From NCBI RefSeq assembly GCF_019279795.1, contig NC_056730.1, positions 606,733,383-606,797,382 of the forward strand: a stretch of DNA of 64,000 nucleotides, written 5' to 3'. Of the stretch, positions 1 through 12,219 are shown in pieces (position 1 is the stretch's first letter; each line of letters opens with the position of its first letter). Made by a program: the position numbers and the translations under genes. This DNA comes from Protopterus annectens (Eukaryota; Chordata; Ceratodontiformes; Protopteridae). A model generated the notes under the pieces. That model saw only the letters and a list, made by a program, of their open reading frames with translations. It had not been told where the DNA came from and made no database searches.

Positions 1-40
1 AATTTAGCATTACCCACACCCAGGCGTGGGTTATTGCTAT
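1..40 (-). repeat. End of an unclassified dispersed repeat
   Basis: Bases 6-40 are the reverse complement of 55216-55250, essentially identical over about 35 bases. The shared part contains ACCCACGCCTGGGTGTGGGT, which is itself close to a palindrome. Similarity is lost after the TAGCAATA side in both places, so this looks like the outer end of a repeat whose body lies to the left of this window. I do not recognise the family. Confidence 0.6.
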
Positions 41-229
41 ATTAATTCCCAAAGTAGAATAATGGGTTAGATTGTGTAGAAGTTATGTTTCACAAGAGCA
101 TGGGTATTTTTTGAAGGCTTTGCAATACATCCAATGACTATTTCAGGTCATGCAGTAGTAAAGACTAAGGTAAAGATGTAGGGCAATCACATAAATGTTA
201 GACACTGGTGCTTTCCTACTTATTTGTTA

Positions 230-3200
230 TAAAGGGAGGAATTTAAAGAATGGGTAGGGGAAATGATACAGGAGTTATATAGGGAATATGCAGATTTCTT
301 CTGAAGAGGTAAATAGAGAATAGGATAAAGTGAAAATGGAATTTAAAAATATGGTATACATGAGAGTTAAACATGCATATGAAAGAGTAACAAATTATTT
401 AGAGGGGTTATCAGAGGTTAAAGTATTGCAGACAACTAGGAATTTTACAAAACAAGAAGAGGAGCAATCGCTGAGTAATAAAGGAAAATAAGGGAGTATC
501 TGGATAATATGCATGAGTTTGGAAAGGTTGGTATTTAACAAATAATTTAGTAACCACTCTAGAGCACAGAAATTATTAGCACAGTGTATTGGGCAAAAGA
601 AAGTAGGAAGGAGTTTTGCCAGACTTAGGGAATCTGTGACAAAAAAAAAAAAAAACAGACACCCTGTAGAAGTATTCAAGATATTTCAGACATTCTGTGA
701 AAATCTGTATAAAGCAGAGGAATGGGGAAACTCCCCCCAAAAAAACATGTATGGAAATACTTATGGAAGACTTAACTATGTCAAGTTAGAGGAAGCTGAG
801 CCAAAGTATTAACAGCTCAGGTACAAGAGAATGAGATAAAATGGTGATGTATAATCATTTAGCATGGAAGTCTCAAGGAACAAATGATGCTTCTATGGAG
901 GTTTGGAATTTAAGAGGGAAGACAGTGGTAAAGATCTGGAAGGTTTTGGTTAGCAACATTTTAAAAGGGACAGTACCAGCGTATTGGGAAAAAGTTTTAT
1001 TGGCTGTACTAACCATAGAGGGTAAAGACCTTTCAGACCCAGCTTAATTTTTAAACCATGATTATAAAGTGCTTTGTCTGTAATAGCTAAGCAAATGGCT
1101 AAGGTGTTTCCAAAACTGATAGCTATGTATCACTGTGGTTTTGGGGAGGGTTCATAGGTTGGTACTAGGTTATCAGCCTTAGGGCCTATACAAGCCTAGC
1201 CATAACAATTCCCTGGCTATTTCTTCCCGCACTATTTACTTCCCTGGACCCCTGTCTAGCAGGGTGACTGACATGATCCCAGGGGTGAATTTCCTTTCTC
1301 CCATCCAATCGTCAAGGTTCCTTTTGAAGAGGGCCAAAGAGGCGCTCTGCTTGACATGTATGGGCAATCTATTCCAGAGTCTGAGGAGTCTCTGGGTCAG
1401 GAACCTGTCCCTCCAGCATGTTTTGTTTATTGTGATGTGGCTCTGAAGGATTGGGATTTCTTTAAGTGTAGCATGTCCAACAGCTCTGGGAAGCAAACAT
1501 TTGATGACATCAATGGAACAGTGATGATCCAGACAGAAACAAAGTGTATGAAAACTGTTGTTGATGGGCCTTGATGCATAGAAGGCATTTGATGGAGTCA
1601 AATGGGATTTTGAATAAGTCAGTGGTAGCGTTTACATTCACTGATGTAATTATGAGATTAATTAGGAAGATATATGGAGGACTAGGGCAAGAGTTAAGGT
1701 GGTAAGGTTCCTTAGTCCACTTTATTTGCTTTGTACATAAAGGTGTTGGCAAAAATAAGTGACTCACAAATTCAAGTTTAAAAATGGTATGGTACTTGAG
1801 AAAAAAATAACTTTATTTTCAGATATTATTTTCTACTTGATAAATCTAGAAAAGGACATTTCAGTCTTGCAGAACATTCTGAGACAGTTTCAAGTTTTTT
1901 ATCTTTTTCAGGATGTAAAAAATGAAGATAAAACAAAGGCTATAGTTGTAGACTGTGCCCTGGCACATGATGTGGTCCAGCAGTACCCATAGTTATGGAG
2001 GAGTAATAAGATGAAGTGTTTAAGGATTAAAAATTAGTTTATGTCGGCTAAGGATGTGTAGAAAGTGACTAAATAAAAGATTATGCAAAAAGTGAGAAAG
2101 TGGTAGCTCTTGACTATGGCTATGGATGGTGAGGTACAAACAATGAAAATGTTTCTAGTTCATTTAATATTATGTACCGGTTTCATATATTTTTGTGAAG
2201 CAGTGGGGAAGTTGTGGACCACAGAAAATAAGTAAATTGATTTATTTATGAGGGAAGGAGAGCAAGAGTTAAGTGGGCTAAGTTGTTTCTCCTCAATGAA
2301 CAAGACGGTTTAGGATTACCAGATTTGAAGAGATGTGAAAAAGCTTCACAGTTAAAGATCATGTACGTAATACTAGCTGAAAATTACAAACCAAAGTAGA
2401 AAAAATAATGTTGAAGCAGGGGAGTGGGGTCACCTTTAAAGAGAGAGTAGGATTTTGGATACAGGCCCTTAAGAGTAAAACAATCATGTAGAGTATTACT
2501 TTATAAAGTAACAGAAACTGTTTTAGTAACTAAGCCAGTATGGGAATTGTGAATGGAGATTGATAAGGATGACGCCAAGTAGGGCCATAGAAAATAGGCA
2601 AGATGAAGCTGGAATATATTGGAAAAAAATTAGCAAAGGAGCCAATGCATTGGGTGCAAATATCTATGGAAGAAAAGGTAATAGAGTGGGATGAGGCCAC
2701 ATAGAAGTTTAGACTTCAGGTCAAAAACTGCTTTCCCTTCCAGAGACTGATAACTGAGTACACGCAAAGAAAAATGAATAGGGGACTGTCAAGTGAAAGG
2801 CCAGCTCTGGTTGAGTTTTTAGTTGAGTCTAGAACAGACTGTTATAAAGGGATAATTAGTAGGGCATATAAAACCATGTACGTTAACTGCAAGAAACCGT
2901 CAGAAGAGGTTAGAAAAGACTGGAAAATGAAAATGCAAAAGCAGTATATAAAGTAACAATGGGAAGGTATATGTATATGCATGGCACCGAAGAATGCAAC
3001 AAAGACTAGAAGGTTTAAGATTTTTGTATGAAAGTTTTTGCATAGGTATTTTTATACACCAAGTAGACTTGATAATTATTTTTACTCAAGTAGATAGCAA
3101 ATGCTAGAAGTGTGATGGGAATGAGAGGGACATTTGGGAACATGCTTTTATATTGGAATGTAACGAGGTAGCAGATTTTTAAAAACATCTCTGCAGGATT

Positions 3201-3337
3201 CTTTTTTTAGAAATGATCAGGGGAAGGGGGGAAATTGTTTTAACTGTAGAAGATTTTCTTTTGAGCTGAGATAGAGAAACTGAATTGCCTACACATAGGC
3301 CTAAGTGTAATAATATTAGCTGCAGGATAAGCAATTG
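230..3337 (+). mobile_element. L1/Tx1-like LINE remnant, outer layer of the nest (left part)
   Basis: Highly decayed LINE ORF2 on the + strand. Bases 961-1040 read like the RT segment preceding motif 1 (PAYWEKVLLAVL, then EGKDLSDP). Bases 1570-1608 read LDA*KAFDGVKWD, which is L1-clade RT motif A with one stop. Bases 1810-1830 read LFSDII, a decayed LFADD motif C, followed by the usual YL...L...F helix. A CR1 fragment at 1150-1493 separates the first piece from motif A. The copy stops abruptly at 3337 where DIRS-A starts and resumes at 20929. The left boundary is uncertain; 41-229 shows nothing I recognise. Confidence 0.65.
1150..1493 (-). mobile_element. CR1-like LINE, 3' end fragment
   Basis: On the minus strand this encodes the ORF2 C-terminus typical of CR1 (TCWRDRFLTQRLLRLW, NRLPIHVKQ, then SLALFKRNLDDWMGERKF), followed by the 3' UTR with the CCTAGGGC...AAGCCTAGTACCAACC tail shared by the CR1 copies at 29656-32060 and 56341-60480. 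It is 5'-truncated and interrupts the L1/Tx1 ORF between RT motifs. Confidence 0.8.
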
Positions 3338-3492
3338 ATGTTATGTTGTCCTTATCTCACTTTTATTCTTGATGGTTGGGTTCGGAACCGAGCATCGGTT
3401 CCGACTCAGACACATACTAAAACTCAAGAGCTTTCACTGGCTCGAGGCTACACCCTATCCCAAGATGCCTACCAACAGTTACCCAGATCTCA
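3338..3492 (+). repeat. DIRS-A left inverted terminal repeat
   Basis: Pairs in inverted orientation with about 20737-20928. The best-conserved core is TCGGAACCGAGCATCGGTTC, a short hairpin in itself, followed by matching sequence to about CCCAGATCT. The outermost roughly 25 bases differ from the right repeat, as expected for DIRS elements, where each tip is instead copied in the ICR. Confidence 0.8.
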
Positions 3493-4035
3493 TTTGTCGC
3501 TTGCTGCTTCAGGATTGCTTTTTCACTGACTCCTGCATACTTTGCTTTTTGTGTGGTTTTTGGTAGTTAAATCTTTGATAATTTAACTTTGTTAAATAGC
3601 TTACTCTTTTAGGTACTTTTTAAGAGTGGTTGTAGTTTCTTTCACTGTGTTTTTGCTGCTTCTGTGTGGGCTGTCATTCTTTCAGGCCTTTCCCCTATCC
3701 CGGTTGAAGTTTAGCTTCTTAAACAAATCCGTTTAAGTTAGAGGATTCGTTTTTGCCCCTTTCTTGCTTAACCCATTTTAGTTAGAGGGCTCTTCTTTCC
3801 TCGTATTTCCTTAAACTTTGAAGGGTTCGCCGTTTAAGTTAGAGGCAACTCCCCAGGTTAGAGGAGTCCATCGTTTAACTTGGAGACCTCTTCTCTAACC
3901 CTCTCCTTTTTCTTTATATAAAAAAAAAAAAAAAACTTTGGTCTTTCTCTTTTGTGGTGTTGGTTTTGTTTATTGAGTTAGACTATACTTTATAGTGTCT
4001 TTTTTGTACTGGTTGTGACTAATTACCAGGAAGTC

Positions 4036-7011
4036 TAAAGATCCTACTAAAGAGACTAGCCAGTCTGGCTTTAAAAAGTGTGATTCTTGCACACAAAAAA
4101 ATGGGTTTACCTTTATTTTGTTCAAAGCTGTATGTGCGACGTGCAAAACGTCGAACGTATGGCTGCAAACAACCACAATGCTGATTCACCATGTGTTTGA
4201 ATGGCAAGTAAGCGAATGCTTTTTTTTCCATTCAAACACATGGATCAAATGTCAGAAATGGTTTTCCAGCAAACCATTTTCGACATTTGATGCTTCTATG
4301 TTGTCCGTATTTCAGCATTATGGTTCGTGGAAACGACCGTTCGCATAAATCCAATTCAGTCATTCAAAGGTAAACCCAAAAACGTATGGCTGCAAAGAAC
4401 CACAATGCTGATTCACCATGTGTTTGAATGGCAAGTAAGCGAATGCTTTTTTTTCCATTCAAACACATGGATCAAATGTCAGAAATGGTTTTCCAGCAAA
4501 CCATTTTCGACATTTGATGCTTCTATGTTGTCCGTATTTCAGCATTATGGTTCGTGGAAACGACCGTTCGCATAAATCCAATTCAGTCATTCAAAGGTAA
4601 ACCCAAAAATGTCTATAACAGATGGACACACTAGCAGTGTTTATTGTTTGGGGGCCGTTCACCTGCAGGATTCCTGCTCCATTTGCCACGGCTTTAGTTC
4701 AAGGGTCCTGCAGGAGTGGAAAAACAAATTAATAGTCAGGGGCTTATTAAAGGGGTCTTTCGAAATGGCTATCAAAGGGAATCAGGCCTCCAAATCTTCT
4801 GGCAAGTCCTCAAAAACATCAGCTTCTTCGGCTCTGGTTTGAGCCTATGAAGAGACAAGAGAAACAGGTTACTTTGGATCTGAAGTCTGTCAATTCCGAG
4901 AAGGTTAAGTCTCCATCAGTTCCACCTGAGGTATCGGAACCATCTCTGAGCCAAAAAAGGAGCCAGTCTCCGTCCTTAGAGCTGGTCCGTTTGGTGCCAC
5001 AGTCTCCTCTGCTGCACTCGGTGGTGGGTAGCCACAGATCATCCACCTATTCTTCTTGATCATCCAGGAGCCTATCTGAAAGTTATGTGGAGCGGGTGGT
5101 TAGGAAGCTGCTTCGGACACTGGCCCTAACAAAAATTCTCTCGAGCCCAGCCCAGAATGATGTGGAGCTGACTACCAAATCTACCTTACCCTTCCATTCC
5201 TCCTCTGACTCAGACGAGTTTGGAGCCAGAGTGCCTTGAGGTGCTTGTGGTGGAACCGTCAGACCTGAAAACCATCCCTGGTGTCTTGTTTCCAACCTCC
5301 ACTCCAATCTCATCGATGTTGTCTTCCATGGAGGGATCTGGGAGCCGGCACTCCCTCATCAGTTCTGGGGGGGGGGGGTCGAATCAGACCCTTGTCGGAT
5401 CCAACTCTTCCACTCAGGGCTTCGGTGCAGGTGAGTTCGGCACCAACATCAGCCTCTGTGTCATCATCCTTGGTGCAGGGGAGGCCTCCCAGTTCCTCGG
5501 AGCCAGAGGCTCCCTCGGGCCAGGATTGCGGTGCCTTTGAGGTGATGAGGAGTGTGTTCTCCCCTGAGACTGCTCCGCCTTCAGTTCTAGCTACTCTTCC
5601 CCCACAAGGGCCAATGTCAACCTCAACACCATCCCTCCAGCCCAAGCGTAGAGAGCTGATGCCCCAATGGGTGAGATACTCTCTTCTGAAACCTCTCCAG
5701 AGTATCCCTCTGAGGAGGTCCCTTGGAATAGAACCTGTAAGAGGAAACACGTAGACTCCCCTGAGTCTGTCACATTGGATGTGGACTTAGAGGTTGCGGA
5801 AGGGTCCCCACGGTCACCCTCTGAGGATGTCTTCTTTTCAGACATCTTGGAGATCCTGAAGCAGAGAGGTGGCTGGGAAGACCCTCATCCCTTCTGAAGA
5901 TGAGTCATACCTGGAGGCATTCGGCTGTCGACCCTCCACCTCTTGGGTGTCTCCGCCTTTCGACCAGCTCCTTGGTGTAGTCAACTGAAAGGCATGGGGC
6001 TCTCCAGAATCCATTGAACCTGTTCTGAGGAGGCCCAACAAGTTTATTACTGCCCCGGACAATAGGCAATTCTTAACCAGGGGTGTCCCAGTAGATGCTA
6101 TGGTGGTGGCGGTGGCCGTGGCCACCAAGAAGGAATTAGCTGAAACCTCTTCAGCTGTCCATCCGCTGAATAAGGAGTCTCGAATGATGGACAGATTTGG
6201 AAAGTGTATATTCTCTTCAGCAGCCTTTACTCTTAGGTCGCTGAACTATTTATCCCATTTTACCCGACTTCAGAGAGATCTCTTGAAAGAGCTAGGAGAT
6301 GCTCTCCAGGGTGCTACAGCTGCTGGGGTGCCAAACAAGCTAAACTCTCAGCTTATGACTCTAAATTCTGTAGTAAATTCCTCCATGCGCCTCATTACCT
6401 ATGCAGCCAATGGAGCAAGTAGAACAGCAGGCACAGGAATAGCTCTGAGTAGGCATTCCTGGATGTGCCTTTGCGAGTTTGCTGAACCCTTTAAGTCGTC
6501 CTTTATAGATGCCCCTTTTGACGGCTCGTCTTTGTTCTGGCCAAAGGCAAATGCCAGAAGGGTGGAAAAATGTGGTTCCAGAAATCCTAAAGTGCTTCAC
6601 TGGACACGCATGGTAAAATTTCCCCCAGGGGCAGAGGGGGAAATAATAATGGTAGACGCCACACTCGCGGCAGAGGGGGTCCACAGAACCAGAGCAAAAA
6701 AGATGTGTTCTCTGTCAGGCTCTTACAGCTCTCCTGAAAGGAGACCCACCTGTCCACCTCTGGAGGCAGTCTGTGACAGATTATCACTGTACCCAAAGGC
6801 CTGGCTCAACATCACTCAAGACAACTGGGAATGGTCAGTTATATCCGGGGGATGCAATATACCCTTCTCTTCTCCACCCCCTCCATCAAGATCAATCACA
6901 GACATCCCACCCAGTCAAAGGGATCAAGCAACCCTAGAAATCCAAAGGTTGCTAGAAAAAGAGTCATCCAAGAAGTCCCCACAGACCAAATCAGATCCAG
7001 AATTTACTTGA
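4036..7011 (+). pseudogene. DIRS-A gag-like ORF1 (broken)
   Basis: Structural protein ORF of DIRS-A in several frames. Near 4075-4100 it starts a Cys cluster (KKCDSC), interrupted by the foldback insert. From 4609 the cluster resumes with DGHTSSVYCLGAVHL and CSICHGF. The homologous cluster is intact in DIRS-B (12321 onward) and DIRS-C (about 46075-46190), giving a CxxC...HxxxCxxCLGxxH...CxxC pattern that I infer binds zinc. A Ser/Pro-rich low-complexity stretch follows (4850-5900). A conserved helical domain covers 6100-6520 (MMDRFGKCIFSSAAFTLRSL, later FAEPFKSSFIDAPFDGSSLF). Several frameshifts and stops separate the pieces, so no intact product is possible. The translation start is not identifiable. 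Confidence 0.7.
4102..4608. repeat. Foldback repeat, two tandem 227-bp units, inside DIRS-A gag
   Basis: 4154-4380 and 4381-4607 are near-identical direct copies. Each unit contains nested inverted repeats: CCATGTGTTTGAATGG with CCATTCAAACACATGG, ATCAAATGTC with GACATTTGAT, and an outer pair AACCACAATGCTGA with TCAGCATTATGGTT. GGGTTTACCTTT before unit 1 is inverted as AAAGGTAAACCC at each unit end, like a terminal inverted repeat. The insert splits the gag Cys cluster between flanking A-runs. It resembles a foldback or MITE insertion later duplicated in tandem. The ORFs predicted across it are by-products of the inverted repeats. Confidence 0.8.
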
Positions 7012-8560
7012 GGTTCTTCTTAGTTGCAAAGAAGACAGGGGGACTGGAGACCAGTCTTGGATCTCAGCAAACTGAACGAGTCCGTAAAAAAGCAAAGTTC
7101 CAGATGGTGACACTGCAGTCTGTACTCCCTTTTCTGGGACAAGACAGTTGGATGTGCTGCATAGATCTTCAGTATGCTTACTACCATGTAAAGATGGACA
7201 AGTGATCCAAGAGATATCTACACTTCCAGCTGGGAGCCTGTCATTACCAATTCAGAGCTCTGCCCTTTGGTCTCACTACAGCCCCCAGAGTATTTACCAA
7301 ATGCATGGCAGTAGTCATGATTCACCTGAGGCATCTAGGATTCCGGGTGTTTCCATACTTAGATGACCGGCTCCTGACCGTCACCACTGAGCATCTACTG
7401 ACCAAGGCAAGAGACACCACTGTTCATCTCTGCTCAGAGCTAGGCATTGCCATAAATTTTGAAAAATCTGCCTTGTTGCCTTCACAGCATATTACCTTTA
7501 TAGGGGCAGACTTAAACACAAAAGTCATGGTAGAAAAACTGTCTCACGAAAGAGTACTAATGCTACGCCATCAGGAGTCGATCTTGCTTATGAGGAAGAA
7601 AGTGTAGGCAAAGTTTGTCCTCAAGGTTCTAGGTTCAATGGCAGCAGCAATAACATTGGTACCACTAGTGCATCTACATATGAAAATATTACAGTGGCTG
7701 CTCTTTGCTCAGTGGTCCATTCAGGAGTTACTCATGTCACACAAGACCCTCATTACATGCACCTGCAAGAGGTACCTACATTGGTGGCTTCGGTCCATGC
7801 AGATAATGATAGTCAAGACCATTTGTTCTTGCCCTGCCAGTAGCTACAGTGACCACAAATGCTTCCCAGGTAGGGTGGGGGGAATTATTTGGGACAGACT
7901 GTCCAAGGGACTTGGCAGGAACACGAGTACCACTTGCACATCAGTGTCCTAGAGATGAGAGCAGCGCTTCTGACGTTGCAAGCATTCCACAGCTCCCTTC
8001 CAACAGGTACAATTGCGATTCAGACGGACAATATGTCTGTGGTGTGGTACATCAACAAACAAGGCCGAACCATATCCTAGTCCCTCTGTCGAGAGATTCA
8101 AAGAGTATAGCATTGGGCGATATCTTCTCAATGTTTTCTGGTTGCAATGCACATCCTGGGGAAATCCAACGTGATAGCGGACAGGTTAAGCAGGGCAATT
8201 GTTATGCCTCTTGAGTGGTGCCTCAAACAGGAAATTGCGAACCAATTTTTTTGCAAATGGGGCCAGCCTTGATGCAACCTCTTTGCCGCCTCCATCAACT
8301 CCAAATGCAGCAGCTACTTTGCCCTAATCCCCCCTCCAGGGAAGTCATCCGGGAATGCACTTGTTCACAATTGGCCCCTGGGACGACTTTATGCATTTCC
8401 CCCATTTCCATTAATACCCAAAGTTCTCCAGAAAGCCAAATTGTTGAGTCACAGGCTAATTCTCATTGCTACTTATTGGCCTTGTCAGATATGGTTCCCT
8501 TTCCGATGGCCCCATCTTCAGGAAGAGCCCAGTGCCGGATCTTGTGACTCATCAGACAGG
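6831..8560 (+). pseudogene. DIRS-A RT, RNase H and methyltransferase-like region (broken)
   Basis: RT motifs are spread over frames: LRFFLVAKKTGG (about 7008), VTLQSVLPFLGQDSWMCCID then YAYYHVKMD (motif A), ALPFGLTTAPRVFTK (motif B, about 7260-7300), and YLDD at 7356-7367 (motif C, both Asp present). RNase H follows at about 7840-8190: TTNASQVGWG, the LEMRAALLTLQAF helix, IQTDNMSVVWYINKQG, then HILGKSNVIADRLSR. Next is the DIRS-type Dam-like methyltransferase region (KWGQP*CNLFAASINSK, then YAFPPFPLIPKVL and LILIATYWP, about 8240-8500). Frameshifts and stops (for example at 7204 and 7605) break it. Confidence 0.78.
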
Positions 8561-8639
8561 AATGCCACACCCCTCTATTCAAAGCCTCAAGCTGACAGCT
8601 TGGTTGCTCCACTTCTCATCTTAGCCAGGCTTCCAGAAC

Positions 8640-9629
8640 TATCCCCAGCAGTGTGACACAATCTGGTTTTGTAGCACAAGAGTACAACTAGGAAACTTTA
8701 TGTGAGCAAATGGAAGAGATTTTCTTGTTGGGCTGACAAAAACCATATAGACCCCTTTACAGCTCCTATATCAGCAATTCTGGAATTTTTAACAGAAACC
8801 TTTAATCAAGATGCAGCTGCAGCCACAATACAGGTACAACTAGCTGCCATATCAAACTACCATGTAGGAGACATGGGATCCAATATAGTGTCTCGCAGAT
8901 TATGCAAAGCCTTTCTGAGAGGTACATTCCTTTTACGACCTCCCATAAGAGAACTACCACCTCCTTGAGATCTAAATTTGGTACTTGCTTCTTTAATTCT
9001 CCCCTCCTTTTGAACCAGCCTCCTTGTTCACTAAAGTTCTTAACTTGGAAGACAATCTTTTTAACAGCCATTACTTCCGCTAGGAGGGTTTCAGAATTGC
9101 AAGCTCTGTCTATCTGTCCTCCCTATTTGATTTTCCACAAAGACAGAGTCTCTCTCAGGACAAATCTTTCTATTCTGCCAAAAGTATGTTTTGTGTTCAG
9201 TTTAAATCAGTCTGTTGAGCTACCTGAATTTTTCCCCAATCATGGCAACAGGACAGAATACAAGCTTTACCAATTGGATGTTCATAGGCAGTTATGTTTT
9301 TACTTTCATAGAACAAAGGAATTCAGAAAATCTGACCAACTGTTCGTTTCATTCTCAGAAAACGAACTTCAGTTTCAAAAGTCACCTTATCGAAATGGCT
9401 TACAGACACCATCACTTATGTATATAGCTCTCAACACAAGCAACTACTAGGAAAAAATTGAGGTCATTCAACTAGAGCTATGTCGACCTCCACTGCCTTT
9501 CAAACCAAACTACCCTTGGATTCAGTTTCTGCTGCAGCCACATGGGTTAACCCTCATTACAAAGTAGATGTGGCCTCCCAGAACACGGTATCCTTTGGTT
9601 CCACTGTTCTGAAGAGTTTATTCCCTTGA
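8640..9629 (+). pseudogene. DIRS-A tyrosine recombinase (broken)
   Basis: The N-terminal SAM-like domain is at 8690-8968 (KLYVSKWKRFSCWADKNHID, then AAATIQVQLAAISNYHVGD and FLRGTFLLRPP). The catalytic domain begins in another frame at about 9050 with TAITSARRVSELQAL, carrying the first catalytic Arg, then YLIFHKDRVSLRTN and LDVHRQLCFYFHRTKEF. After a frameshift near 9380, HSTRAMSTSTAF (catalytic HxxR, about 9466) and AAATWVNPHYKVDVAS (candidate nucleophile Tyr) run to TGA at 9627-9629. That stop codon is the last base triplet before PLE-1 and forms part of its target duplication. Confidence 0.8.
9615..9629. repeat. PLE-1 target-site duplication, left copy
   Basis: AGTTTATTCCCTTGA here and AGTTTGTTCCCTTGA at 20432-20446 flank PLE-1 with one mismatch over 15 bases. 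The duplicated piece contains the TGA of the DIRS-A recombinase. DIRS-A sequence (GCCACCCGAG...) continues directly after the right copy. Confidence 0.7.
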
Positions 9630-11186
9630 TGGTAGAAAGCAACCAAATGAAGCAAGTAGGACGCTCCTTGAAAATGTAGAAGTTTATTCCATACACATAA
9701 AGCACTTTTCGTCTGACAAGTGCTCAGACTTCCTCAGATGAAATCATTCATAACCAACTCATTGATCAAATAGTTAAACAATGAGTAGGGTTGCCACCTT
9801 TTCAAATGGCCAAAGTGGGACATTTTCGGTACAAACATCATATTTTACAGGCCGACACATACACACGGTCAGTACAAAGGCTAGAACTTAACTTTTTTGC
9901 CTAAATAAAAGTTTATTCTTGTAGCATTTTAGTTGCTTATTCTGTTTCTTATAACATTTAGGTATTTTAGATACAGAATAAATTTTTTTTTCAACTATTA
10001 CATAAAATATAGGAAATAATTATGTCCTACAATCTCAGGACATTTGCCATTTTTAATATTTTTTGTCAGGACACGACTGCCCAAAGAGGGACTGTCCCTC
10101 GCAAAGTGGGACAGGTGGTAACCCTAACAATGAGTCATGTGCTTGCCAACTTCCAATAAAATTGGATGAAAAATATATTAAACATTCAGCCCCACCTCCT
10201 AGTACAACTGTTGTTGAAGTAATGTTAGGTTAAAATGATGTTAAATTAAAATTCATCAATGCAACTGCTACAAAATGCATTTTTAGCTAGTGCATATATG
10301 CATGTACGCCTTAAATAAAATCAGTTAACATAATATTAACACAAATATGTACATTAAAAATGGTTTTATTTTTCAATTTTTATAATAAAATTCATGAAAT
10401 AGATCATGCTTTGTTTAAACCTGGGTAACTTTAGGCATTGACTAAAATTTGCCAATATAATTCCAGTTCATTCAACTTTAATGAACTGGGCCCCCTTCTT
10501 ATGTTTGGGGGAATCTGATCCATTACCAAGTAACTAAAGGAGTGTGTGTTTTGTTGTTGGATGTGTTTGGTCAATGCATTCTCCAGTTTGCCTCTTGAGA
10601 TGGCATACTGGTGTTCGTAGATCTGTTCTCAGTTTTTCTTATATAGTATGCATTGGGCCAAGTAAACAACTATTTTAGAGTTGCAGTCAAACCTCTTATT
10701 AACCCTGTGTTTGATACCTCTAACGTAAAATGTGTTTCCCACTTCAGCTACTTTACACTGTGGACACGTACCACATTTGTGCATCCCTATAATTCTTGAC
10801 TCTCTGACTTGGATGTTCTAATAAACTTTTGAGGTTTTGACCTCTGCAAAATGTAACTTTAGGGTTAGTGCCTAGGTTTTGGCATAATGTGGGATCACTG
10901 ATCAAAACTTGCCAGTTTTTCCTTACCATACTCAAGATGTTACTTGCGTCAATGTAAATGTTGTGATCAAACTCCTAGAAAACTTGTCAGTTACGTTACT
11001 TATTGGAAATATATTGGTTGTGTTCACACTTCCTGTGTTCTTAAGGATAGGTGAAAAAAATACCTTCCTTGCTTTTTGTAACTACTTTGGCTATCAGGTG
11101 TTCGACTAATGTTTCAGGGTAGCCACATCTGATAAACAAATTCTTTAAGTTCTGACATTCTAACATAAAATCTGTATCTTCTGTCA
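9630..11186 (-). mobile_element. PLE-1 inverted arm (3' UTR and endonuclease-linker copy)
   Basis: Reads on the minus strand as the PLE 3' end. It includes a fragment SMVRKNWQVLISDPTLCQNL at about 10870-10935, homologous to the forward copy near 19400, and continues into the 3' UTR with GCACTTTTCGTCTGACAAGT at about 9700. Similarity to the forward copy stops exactly at 11186/19143. It is interrupted by a hAT MITE at 9786-10126. Confidence 0.85.
9786..10126. mobile_element. Non-autonomous hAT-type MITE, 341 bp
   Basis: Terminal inverted repeats TAGGGTTGCCACCT and AGGTGGTAACCCTA (one mismatch) are flanked by a perfect 8-bp duplication, ACAATGAG, at 9778-9785 and 10127-10134. The forward arm of PLE-1 near 20225 lacks the insert. 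An 8-bp duplication with a (C/T)AGGG-type end is typical of the hAT superfamily. There is no coding capacity. Confidence 0.88.
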
Positions 11187-11265
11187 TTAAAAATTTGTAT
11201 TTTTAATAGTATAGATCAACATCATAAAATTAAAGGCTACAAAACAAAAAAAGTTAGACTGGGAT

Positions 11266-11837
11266 TTGGTAGCCTATCAGGAAGGGGTAGCATATCCTCA
11301 GCCACTGACGTCACAGAGCTGGCAACCATTCACGAGCACTAAGACATGTAAAACTGTAACATCCATTCAAGGCGAGGTACAATATACATCTCATGAAGGC
11401 CATGATAATGCAACTAGTGGCAGCAGCCTTAGCAACGAGAGGAACATTATTACAAGGAGTAAATTCAATAAACCCCAAAAAATTATCTACATCAGCAACC
11501 AAGATGAGGTAACCCAAGAAGAAAATTTTCAAGTAGCACCAATAACGAGGAGCAATCCAAGACTGACAAGAATGTTACAGACCAGGAAGAACAGGCAGAA
11601 CAACAACAAACAGAGAAGATAACATCAGACACAGTCGGACATAGAGAGAAAGTTAACTATGAGGTTATTTTAAATGCAACTGGGGACTTTAAAGTATATA
11701 ATTTTTCTTCAATACATGTCGAACCTGCTTTGGTTGAGTTACTAGTGAAAGGACTTACTTTCATACCAACAACATATACTAATGTTGCTAGAACCATTAT
11801 GGACATGAAATGCTTCATACATAAGTTAAACCTTAAG
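11266..11837 (+). pseudogene. PLE-1 ORF, N-terminal part (split by DIRS-B)
   Basis: An open frame at 11266-11622 starts MVAYQEGVAYPQPLTSQSW and is rich in Asn, Gln and basic residues towards its end. After a frame change, 11640-11830 reads KVNYEVILNATGDFKVYNFS then ALVELLVKGLTFIPTT. The latter resembles the segment (LSKGLxFxPT) that precedes the RT domain in Penelope-like elements. DIRS-B interrupts the frame at 11838. Confidence 0.65.
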
Positions 11838-12000
11838 ATCTGAAGTAGTTAACGTCATTTGATCAGCAGCCTGTGGGTATCTGATCCGACCTGGATCCCG
11901 AGCCGGCAGCTTTCCAAGCTAAAGATCTGAGCTCTCAGCTCCTCCCCCTTACCCGTAATACCCTGCTGCCTCCCTCCAGTCCTCAGATCTCGTTTGCCAT
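11838..12000 (+). repeat. DIRS-B left inverted terminal repeat
   Basis: Matches 17692-17875 in inverted orientation with scattered mismatches, for example CCTGTGGGTAT and GGCAGCTTTCCAAGCTAAAG in both. The first roughly 40 bases are not repeated in the right repeat but in the ICR. Confidence 0.85.
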
Positions 12001-12080
12001 GGCTTCTTGAAGCATAAGGAACAAGCTCTTGGCACTTTAGGGGAGAGGAATTTAGAAGATTTTTTGCTAAAATTATAGTG

Positions 12081-12219
<139 letters not shown>

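Noticed and set aside
4118..4575. Two similar small ORFs sharing FEWQVSECFFFHSNTWIKC
   Set aside because: They are the translation of the duplicated foldback unit; the internal inverted repeats explain the open frames and there is no sign of selection on codons.
5310..5750. Antisense 146-codon ORF in DIRS-A gag region
   Set aside because: Opposite-strand shadow of the Ser/Pro-rich gag middle.
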